DNA of 64,000 nt from Narthecium ossifragum (taxonomy: Eukaryota > Streptophyta > Magnoliopsida > Dioscoreales > Nartheciaceae): NCBI GenBank assembly GCA_963920575.1, contig OY986971.1, positions 9,426,779-9,490,778 on the forward strand, written 5' to 3'. Below, in pieces: positions 12,120-21,400 of the stretch. Position 1 is the stretch's first letter. Every line of letters starts with the position of its first letter. The notes below the pieces were generated by a model. That model saw only the letters and a program-made list of their open reading frames with translations, was not told where the DNA came from and did no database searches. The position numbers and the translations under genes were made by a program.

Positions 12120-12415
12120 TAGTCCGGTTTTTAAAAACCGAATTACTGTTTTTGTTTCGATTTTAATATATCGAACCTGTACGGTTTTTAAAAATCGAAC
12201 TTGTGATCTATTCAAAGCAGTATTCGATTGTATGTCTGGTTTTTAAAAATCGAACTTATAAAAGTATGTTCGCTTTTTAAAAGTCGATTTATATTCGGGT
12301 TTAAAAACCCGAACCTGTGCCTAATGTTCGGTTTTTAAAAACCGAACCTGTGCCTAATGTTCGGTTTTAAAAAACCGAATCTGTGCTTAATGTTCAGTTT
12401 TAAAAAATCGATAAT
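12117..12415. repeat. Left palindrome array of the MULE
   Basis: About eight short near-palindromes of the form cggtttttaaaaaccg occur here; 12125-12140 is a perfect 16-bp palindrome. The last three, near 12328, 12361 and 12394, lie in 33-bp direct repeats spaced by cctgtgcctaatgt. It sits just upstream of the transposase exons. Confidence 0.85.
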
Positions 12416-12447
12416 TGTCAATTCACTAACATTCTTTGTTAATCCAG

Positions 12448-12525
12448 ATATATGCTTCTACCGCCGATAGCAATGTTGGAACTGCTATAATACGAGATTT
12501 TACTGAGGCTTTCACGACTCCTATG
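12448..12525 (+). pseudogene. Possible short upstream exon of the MULE transposase
   Basis: This 78-bp segment lies between an acceptor-like ccag and a donor-like gtatat, is open in the phase of the main exon, and encodes 26 residues (including GTAIIRDFTEAF) of the kind that precede the FAR1-type domain in related transposases. Support is by frame and splice signals only. Confidence 0.4.
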
Positions 12526-12601
12526 GTATATTTGCTAACTTAAAATCATCATGTTATCTATGCAAGTACCCTGATTATTATGCTTTCTTGCTGCCTACCA
12601 G

Positions 12602-14314
12602 ATCTTTAGCTCCCGGTCAACGCTTATCCAGTGGGCCCAAGAAGTCGGAAGGCAGAATGGGCTTGTAATTGTGATCAAACACTCCCAGACGGGTGGAAAT
12701 AAAAAGCCAAGGCTCATCTTGGCATGTGAGCGTAGTAGCGAATACAGAAACACATCAAAGTACGGAGTGAATAAGCATGGGATAGATATTAAGGGCCGAA
12801 AAATTAAGAAGAGAGATACTAGCACAAAGAAATGTGGATGCCCATTCAGACTTCAGGGAGTGAAGCTCTCTACTGCCGACGAATGGATGTTGAGAGTGAC
12901 ATGTGGGGTGCACAATCATCCAAGTGCACGTAATTTGGAGGGGCATTCGTATGCTGGTAGGTTATCCTCCGAAGAGGAAATTATGACGGTTGATTTGTCA
13001 GGAAGTTTAGTGAAGCCAAAAGAGATATTGAATACTATAAAGCGGAGAAATCCGCATAATGTCTCTACGATGAAGTACATATACAATGCACGGCAAAAAT
13101 ATAGAGTTGTTGAGAAAGCGGGGAGATCCGAGATGCAGTCTCTCTTGGCCCATCTGAATGATAGTGGGTACGTGGAGTGGCATACAAGCGATGATTCTTC
13201 CTTTTGCGTCCAGAGCATATTCTGGGCACACCCTTCATCTGTGGAGTTGTTGCGTGCCTTTCCGGAGGTCCTCATCATGGATTGCACGTACAAAACAAAC
13301 AAGTATCGACTCCCGCTTCTAGAGATAGTTGGAACTACATCAACGGGTCTGACATTTGCATCGGCCTTTGCATATCTTCATTCTGAGTCGAAGTCTACCT
13401 TTGTTTGGGCACTAGATAAGCTGAAGAGCCTGATGGATGGGTGTATGCAGCCGCGCGTCATTGTGACAGATAGAGACTTGGCATTGGTTGATACTGTGCA
13501 CCATGTCTTCCCGACTGCTAAACACATGCTATGCAGATGGCACATCAGCAATAACATCATGGTCAATTGCCGTAAGATGTTCGAAACATTGGATAAGTGG
13601 AATTCATTCATGTCTTACTAGCAGCTGGTAGTAGAGTCCCCTACCGTGGAGAAATATATCGAGAATGTGCAGTTTATGGAGCGCACTTTCCTCGCATATC
13701 CAAATGCCATTGCATATCTCAAGAATTCATGGCTGAATGGGTACAACGAGTCATTCGTTGGTGCGTGGGTAGACAGCTACATGCATTTTGGGAACACAAC
13801 TACAAACAAGGTTGAGAGTGCACATGCGAAGCTGAAAAAGCATCTTGGAGCATCTAATTGCAGCTTTGACACATCATGGGCCACGATACATGCGTTGCTT
13901 GAGCTCCAACGCACAAGCATCTTGGCTTCTTTTGAGAAAAGCAATCATATGGTGCAGCACAAACTCAAGCCGATGGTATTTAGAGAACTGCGGGGTTTCA
14001 TGTCACATTATGCACTCGAAATGGTTCACACCGCGGCGATAAATGCAGAATCTGTAGGTCCGGACGAGGGCGCTTGTGGCTGCCAATTGCGGCGTACCCA
14101 TGGCTTGTTCCTCTACCTCAGCTGGCTCCGTACTTCTTCCCTCATAAGTAGCCGTCCGTCGCCGCCGCTCAGATGCCGTGGGTGGGTTTCGGCGTTTACT
14201 TGTTGGAGCGGTCGACGAGCTCTCCCAAAGAGCTGCAATTTCAACAGTGGAATTCATAATTGGTTTAGAAAATACACATCCACAACGATAGAGAACAAAA
14301 GGAGAGAAGTATAG
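12602..14314 (+). pseudogene. MULE/FAR1-type transposase, interrupted and C-terminally altered
   Basis: The exon follows an acceptor (ctaccag) at 12601. It encodes a FAR1-type zinc-binding domain (CGCPFRL...WMLRVTCGVHNH, codons about 75-105). The MULE catalytic core follows, with all three acidic residues visible: D in MDCTYKT (codon 227), D in VTDRDLAL (codon 290) and E in NKVESAH (codon 405), plus the CRWH motif between the second and third. One in-frame TAG at 13619-13621 interrupts it. The frame continues to about 14108, where the SWIM-like zinc region (CGCQLRRTHGL) breaks off and fuses to unrelated sequence. The enzyme would cut and paste MULE DNA in the nucleus; this copy looks dead unless the stop is read through. 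Confidence 0.85.
14091..14300 (-). repeat. First copy of a duplicated accessory segment in the MULE right arm
   Basis: This segment is repeated at 14585-14775 with high similarity (blocks cagatgccgtgggtgggttt and ggtttagaaaatacacatcc). On the minus strand both encode a basic peptide containing KRRNPPTASERRRRTATYEG or its variant. The strand and place resemble the second, non-transposase gene of some MULEs, but I do not recognise the family. Confidence 0.6.
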
Positions 14315-14324
14315 TCAAGATCTC

Positions 14325-14545
14325 TCAGTTAAGTTCGGCTTTGAAAAGTCGGACATGATCGGCTTGTAAAAGTCGGAAAACAACCCAACGTTCGACTTTA
14401 CCGAACATAATAATAACAACCTCGACTTCTAAATACCGAAAACCAAACATGATTTCAGCTTTTAATAACCGAAACATAATGGAAATCCGGATTTGTAAAA
14501 TCGAAGACATACCAAATATTCGGATTTTGAAAATTGAATCAGATG
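14325..14545. repeat. Right palindrome array of the MULE
   Basis: Six to seven degenerate units such as ttcggctttgaaaagtcgga and ttcggattttgaaaattgaa occur at 20-40 bp spacing. They are the same kind of motif as the array at 12117-12415, on the other side of the transposase. One further unit lies near 14787. Confidence 0.75.
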
Positions 14546-14584
14546 AATGGTAAAAAATTTATAGATGAGTACCTTTCTTCGCGA

Positions 14585-14775
14585 TTGCGGCTGCCTTAGC
14601 TGGCTTCTTCCTTCTTCCCTCATAACTCTTCGTCCGTCGCTGCCTCTCAGATGCCGTGGGTGGGTTTCGGCGTTTAATTGTTGGAGAGGTCGACGGGCTC
14701 TCCCCAAGAGCTGCCATTTCAACTGTAGAACATATTTGGTTTAGAAAATACACATCCACAACGATAGAGAACAAA
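14585..14775 (-). repeat. Second copy of the duplicated accessory segment
   Basis: It duplicates 14091-14300. On the minus strand a 71-codon frame from 14774 encodes MAALGESPSTSPTIKRRNPP and a Lys/Ala-rich tail. A third partial copy of the tail (cttgattgcggctgtcag-like) lies near 14821-14870. Function is unknown. Confidence 0.55.
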
Positions 14776-15072
14776 TTAAATCAATGTTTGAATTTTTAAA
14801 ATCGAAGAATGCACAGATGAGTACCTTTCTTTTTGATTGCGGCTGTCAGTTTGGTGGGCCTCTTCGACATCTTAGCCGGTGGCGAGATGAGGGGATAGTC
14901 CGGGGAGGCGATGGCGGCGCTTGAAGGGGATCGGAGAAAGGGACCAAACGAGAGCGGTGTAGGGCTTGAGAGCGGTGTAGGGCTTATAAGGGTAGTTAAG
15001 GGAGAAACTGAAAAAATAGACGGTGTAGATAGCAATTGTGCTGGATTTCAAAGTAAATTGCGGTGTGTAAAG

Positions 15073-15123
15073 GTGATGTCCTTAGTAATTTCGGCGGTGT
15101 CGATAGACCGACCCTATCCGGAT
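15073..15123 (-). repeat. Right terminal inverted repeat of the MULE
   Basis: It is the partner of 11588-11638 and ends in ctatccggat. The outer flank is the short promoter region of the fusion gene. Confidence 0.85.
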
Positions 15124-15391
15124 TCGTCATTGTAAGCGAGCCAAAAGAAACACCTTCTTTTGAAACCCCGGGATTTGCGGGTCGTCCCGCGTCCAGGCGG
15201 GCACTGTCCACGTCATTTGACAGCAAATTCAAGAATTTATGACGAATTATTTCGACATCTAATTTTGGCCGTTTCTTCTCACGCTAACAGCAAGTGTGAC
15301 CTGTTTCGAACTCCGTTCCTATCTCTTAAATTTCGTCTCTCTTCACCTTGACTACTAGGAATTCTCAAGGTCGGTTCTTGAATCGATCGGG
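15124..15391 (+). promoter_or_regulatory. Promoter and 5' leader of the dehydrogenase fusion gene
   Basis: Only 268 bp separate the MULE from the start codon. A ccacgtca core (15208-15215), the kind bound by plant bZIP/TGA factors, directly abuts a ttgac W-box core (15217-15221). No convincing TATA box is seen. The leader near 15310-15350 is CT-rich (cgtctctcttcacc). These site assignments rest on motif knowledge only. The MULE may have displaced older upstream regulatory sequence or supplies part of the promoter. Confidence 0.45.
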
Positions 15392-15446
15392 ATGGAGCTC
15401 AAGCCCGGGATGTCCGCTCTCGTCACTGGAGGCGCCTCCGGCATCG
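15392..15446 (+). CDS. Exon 1 of the fusion gene (residues 1-18 plus first base of 19)
   Basis: It starts at ATG in gggatggagctc and ends at gcatcg before gtaaaa. It encodes the first strand and most of the TGxxxGxG cofactor motif (TGGASGI). The exon is GC-rich, unlike the later exons. Confidence 0.88.
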
Positions 15447-18400
15447 GTAAAAACCCTACCTATGGGAGTGTTGGCTTTTGTAGGAAGTCGTGGGTTCTTG
15501 GTTTTGAGAGTTCCTGGGAGTCTTTGTTGGACTGGCGAAGCGATTGGGTTGTTTGATCGACCAAATTGTTTTCAGAAAATATGGACGGTTGCCGTGGATA
15601 TTAAGTTGTTTTGCGATTTTGTGCTACGCATAACGGATGGATTGGCTTTTAAAGTTAGAGTCTTGATGGGTTCTTGTGTGGGAGATTTATTGTAAATTGG
15701 ATTGTGCTCAAGGTTAATTACTGTAAATTGGATGAGCATCTGATGTATTTTAGTCATACTAGATTGTGAATTCTGAGCGACATCAACGTAGCATCAGGAG
15801 AAGCAGTGGTTTGTTAGCCGAGGGATTGTTTTAGTGTTGTTTTGGATGACTGGTCGTTCGTCAGGATGTTTTGCTCTATTTTTCCTATTGAACTTAAACC
15901 TCTATATGCAAACTGGTTTATTGCTGAGGGAAGAACAGCTTTGGCCCTTTGATCTCCTTAGAATACTTGAACCAAGGATTTACATGCTGGTTGGCACAGT
16001 AATTTATTATCAGCAAAGGCCCTTGCTAGTGAATGGGCCAGCCACACAGTGATCATGGCTTCAACTAGATTTCATGATCTACGTTTCTTTATCTCAACTT
16101 CTCAGTCTCTCATAGTCAAACATCCTCGACTAAACAACATCTGAGTTTTAAAATATCATTATCACTTCCCGTATGCATTGCACATTAAAAACATAGGTTG
16201 ACATACTAGAAGTGTTTTTGTTGTCTGTGTCACTAGTGAACCTAAAGTCCTTGTGAATTCTTCTATTCTTGCAGGTAAAGCACTTAGCTTGGCTCTTGCA
16301 AAAAAAGGTTTGTTTGTTTCTATTGTGGACTATTCTGAAGAGAAGGGAAAGGAAGTTGCTTCCTTGCTCGAAAAGGAGAATAGAAAGTTCTACACCAGGC
16401 TAATGTTTCCTTCAGCCTTGTTTATTAAGTGTGATGTGACCAATTCAAGTAAGTACTGCAGGCTCCTTAAACCTGCTACAGTTTATAAGGACTCCTTTGG
16501 AAATATAGATATTTGAAAAGTTATGGCAACATTCAGCAGCTGCAAAAAGTAGTCATGATCATGTAGAATGTAGTCTAAAAGAAAGGTCTCTGGCCTCTTC
16601 TTTTTTTCTGGTTGCTGTAACTGAATCTCCTCTATGACACGAGAAACAATGAATCCTTGACACACTTTTTTCATAAGGATATCATTTTAGGCCACCAATG
16701 TCCAAGCTATCTGCTAATAAATGATAAACCGGTAGCATTTTATCTGTGAATTATATTTTGATACTTGTGGACTTTGATCTGCTGGTTGTACAGTCCCACA
16801 TTTTCCTGTTACATTGACTATTCATTTTGGAGCTCTCATTTTGTTGGCATGGCTTTAGGTCGTAAATTGCAATGACTGAAAGGATAAAATCTTGATCTAC
16901 CATTAGCTGACAAAACATTCTCTGAATTGTCATACTTAGTTTACAGACTACTCAAGGCCACAAAGGAATATGTCTGAGGATCTAATGGAAATTCAAAATT
17001 GTTTTACTTGCAATTTTTTAAACTTACTGTTGTAACCTTGATGAGCAGGTTCTATAGCTGCTGCTTTTGAAAACCACTTGGAGACATATGGAGGGCTGGA
17101 CATCTGTATCAATGGTGCTGGCATAAGCACTGACTTACTGTTTCATAAAGATGAAACTGATGGGATTGGTACCTGGAGACGCACTCTCAATGTAGACCTG
17201 ATTGCACTCATTGACTGCACACGCATTGCGGTATGGAGAAAGTTTAACCTCATACTATCAGTGTTTAGTCAGCAAAATATTTTTTTTAACTTCCCAGAAC
17301 CATTCATTAATGGTCTGAATTGAAAAGGACTTCATGCTATCCTTCGCTTTTGGAGCTTTAACTTGGTTCTTTCCTCTTCGCTATCATTCTCTTATGTATC
17401 CCGTGTCTTTAGTTATCTCGGTGAATCTGGAAGTTTTCAGGATCAATTTGGTTTTAATAGAATGATTCAGGATATATAAAGTCTGAGTCACATGATTGGT
17501 CAAACAAAATTTTCCGTTTTGAGGAACTAAAGGAATGCTAAGAATCTTTTAGTGGTTTCACATGATAAAGGCTCAGTCCGAATTTTTTTTTCTTTGTTTG
17601 CACATGTTAAGAAGCACATAGAAAAATGTTATATTGTGAATTGTAGGTGCTTGTATTTTTCATGCTTGACCTCTTCCTTTTGTTTTTATCTTAAGTATTG
17701 TTTTGTTAGGTTTCCAAAACTAAAAATGCAAGTACGTTTTGTGTCTATATGGATGTGAACCATTTTTTCTGTAACCAAGCTTCGGCTCATCTAATAAGCA
17801 AAAAAAAACCAAAAGAAAAGAAAAGAAAAAAAGTTATGGATGTGAACCATCGTGCTTCTTAACTGTCATTCACCTAGCAATTGTAGATTCTCAAAAGGAT
17901 TTCCGTACAAATATCGAGTCGACTGGGAGTAGACTTGATAACCGGCACCGGCCTCAACACATTATCTTAATGGGTTTCAGGTGGAAATTCAATAAGAAAA
18001 GGGTTCATGAGATATGATGTAAACATAAATAAAACAGGTTTGCGTGAGACCCGTTAACTACCAATGCTTTTGGGTTTGTACTTCTAATGAGCCTCCTTAA
18101 ACACATTTCATTTACTAGCATAAGTAGTGGGGACAACATATCTGTACCGCCCATTACACGAGTCTACAGGGTGCCAGAGACTCATCCAGCAACTTTCACT
18201 ATGGTTGGATGGTTACATATGATATGTGTCATTTATGTTGTTTTGGACTTGATCTATATGCTTATTAGCTTTGTATTTTCTACTGTTGTTATTTTGGACT
18301 TGAACCATTAATCATTATCAAGTCATGTTCCATTTTGGACTTGAACCATTAGACATGGTCAAGTCATGTTCCCTCTTTTTATATAAGAGGAGCTTTAGTC

Positions 18401-21400
18401 TTGTATGAGCATTATTGATGATATGATGACAGATTTGCTTCCTCTTCCTAACTCTCTCTCGGTTCCTCTGCTTCTCCCTTCTCCTTCCTAACTCTTTCTT
18501 CCTCCTTCCTCCTTCCCTTCCCATGCTAACTCCCTTTTAGTCACCTTGCATCAAATTGGTACCAGAGGAGGCCGCTTGATGTCTGGTACAGGCAGTCGAC
18601 CCTCCTGTTATCCCTTCCCTTTCATTCCTCACGAGAGGAGGAAGAGGAGGAGGGAGGGAGGGAGGGAGAGACTCACCTTGGCCGGAATCTTCGTTGGATG
18701 GCATCGCAACCGCCACCATTGTTGTTGCCATCACCGTTCTCGTCGTCTGTAGAAGCACCGCCACTCATCGTCGTCATCACTGCCACCACCTCCACCTCTG
18801 TCGTCCGTATCCACGCCACCTCCACCTCTGCCGTCCGCAGTCACGACATCTCCACCTTGGGACCTCTCGACACCCTTAGCACGGGACCCCTCACCTCCTT
18901 TGCAGCTACAAGATCCCTAAGATCGCGATAAGCTTTATCAAAAAGGGGATCATGCCAGTTAAATTAATTAAAGGAGGGGGTCCAGCCAGAGTTGATTGGA
19001 TCTAGTCTAAACTGATTCGATCCAGACTAGGCCCAATACAGTTGCAACCCAGCATCTCCACAACCCAGAAGTTCAAAATCAGCACCGAATTGACATAGGT
19101 CAGTGCAGAACCAACTCAAATTCAGAACATATTTAGCCCAAACGCAAATCCATTGGAGGTGATCCAGTCAAGTTCAAATCAAAATGATTCAGGCCTGATC
19201 CACTGAACCAGGTCCGCGTTTATTACACTGTGGTGCTGGGCATGATCACTACCACATAAATCCCTTAGCATGCTTCTCTAACATGCCATATATGTTTAAC
19301 CCATCATGTTGCTGCCTCTTATTGCACTAATATCCATGCCAACTAGCATTTGTTATTAACTCTGGAGCATACTAGCAACCTCTAAAATCCAACACTACAT
19401 GCTTGCAATTTCTGTAGCACAATCCTGTAATTGAATGACGCTTGGAATTAACATCAATTTATATTGAGATTTACTTGGAATCACTCTTGTTGATCTCTTG
19501 CATCATGCTTTAGGTCCTTATGTGAGCATTTGTATCCTAGTCTTGTAGGCTTCACTCTACATTGGCATGCAACTTTGTATTAGTCGTTGCACATCTGAGT
19601 TACAACCCCACGCGTCATGGACCCTACAATGGCATCTTTAATGAAAAACATTCAAGACTTAACAACTAAACTCCGGCAAGTGAGTTCCCAGGTTGGGCAG
19701 GAGAGTGCTCGGACTAATGCTAGATTAGACTCGCTCGCAGTATCCATTCAAATAGTAAGTGGTGCCAATGAGGACTACCTACATCGCACTGAGGGCTCAA
19801 ACACTAAAAGCGAAGGTCGAAGACCCCAAGAAACTTTTTGAAGAAACAATCTCTACACTGTATTTGCACCAGATCCTCCTTACCCCATAAGCATCCTACT
19901 GTGTCTTAAATGTGGATATATACTTGCGAATGTCCTCGACCTCATCATCCAAATATTTACCTGCTATGTCTTTGGGAGTGGGTGGCTCAATCCCTGAGCT
20001 ATGTTTCTGGACTGTACTGATCATAGCTCGAAAATAAAGTATTCACGGCTGTGAATGGAGGTATATGGCTAAAGTGAAATCATTTAGATATGCTGCACCC
20101 TATTGCCTTCTTCTTCTCTCCTTTCCAGTCATCGATCTATTTTTGTTTGGACTCTTGACTAGGAAATGCGTTTGGATCTATGTCTCTAACATCTACGCTT
20201 CTCCTGCCTCTGACGTCTGTTCTCGCCCTACTCCTTTGTCTGTGAGATCCGAACATACCAAGAAGAGAATTCTGTCTGCTGAGCTTTCGGAGAGGGAAAT
20301 CAGCTCCAGCACCCGATTCGTCAAAACGTTGTGAACTAGAACCAACACCAGAACCAACATCATATTCCGAAGGACCAAATCTGCCCCTTTGCCGTTGAAT
20401 CTCCTCCCACGCCCATTGATCAGCTGACGACTCGTTCACAGCTGCACAAAAATCTGCTTCTAAATCGTCCCCCATACCCTCGTAGTCATCAACAATTGGA
20501 TACTCTGTAACCCGTCCGTCAATCTCTAATTTACGTCTTTCGGCTGCCTTTTTCCCCACCTTTACTGCCTCTATCTCCTGTTTAAGTGCTCGCTTGACCT
20601 CATGTGGCACTTTAGTGCATTTCTTCGTGTCTCCTGTAATACCAGCCGCATGCATTTTCAGTCTGCTCACCCCTTCTCCCTTTTCGATCATACCACAATA
20701 CTTGCACTCCAGTGATGTTTGTTCCCATTAACTATCTCTCCATGCTCCCATCTGACGTCTACATGCTCCTTGGGCGGCATCTCCAATAACTAAATAGCAT
20801 CAGAAAGTAATATAGTAACTAAAATGATTACTAACATAAAATTTTAAAATTTCAAATGATACATTTAATTATTGAAAAGTTACCATTATTAGATAAAAAA
20901 GAATACTAAAAACAATCATTATTAAATAAAAAAATGTTATTAATTATCACATGAATAAGTAATAAAAAACTAAATAGCATCAGAAAGTAATATAATAACT
21001 AAAATGATTATTAACATAAAATTTTAAAATTTCATATGATACATTTAATTATTGTTGGAAAGCTACCATTATTAGATAAAAAAGAATGCTAAAAACAATC
21101 ATTATTAAATAAAAAAATGTTACTAATTATCATTATTAAATAAGAAAATAATAATAAATAATATATTATATGAGGCTTATCATTGATAAATAAAAATTAA
21201 TGATAAATAACATACCGATTTTTAGCTCGTGCATTCACTCACCCCTCCTCTCTTTCTCTCATTCTCTGACTTGCTGACTACCCGACCAGCCCCTTTTCTT
21301 TCATTTCTCTCCTTATCTCGCTCTCCCTAATCCCCCACCAATTCACGTGTCACCTCTCCTCTCTCTCTCTCTCCTCCCGTTTCTATGCTTTCTCCACGTG

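Larger units (their letters stand above)
11588..15123 (+). mobile_element. Mutator-like element (MULE), 3.5 kb
   Basis: The ends form long inverted repeats of about 51 bp (11588-11638 and 15073-15123), both starting atccggat and containing gtcggtctat, ccgacgaaat/ccgccgaaat and actaaggaca. Inside lie a MULE transposase (12602-14314), arrays of short palindromes on both sides of it, and a minus-strand accessory-like region at 14000-15035. A 9-bp target duplication is not visible: the flanks gctaatctt and tcgtcattg differ. The element ends only 268 bp before the start codon of the dehydrogenase fusion gene. Confidence 0.85.

Noticed and set aside
12117..12415. CRISPR-like array of repeats
   Set aside because: The units are palindromes with short variable gaps inside a plant MULE; there are no constant spacers of unique origin and no cas genes.
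13007..13611. Minus-strand frames over the MULE transposase
   Set aside because: They are shadows of the + strand transposase, whose catalytic motifs are clear.
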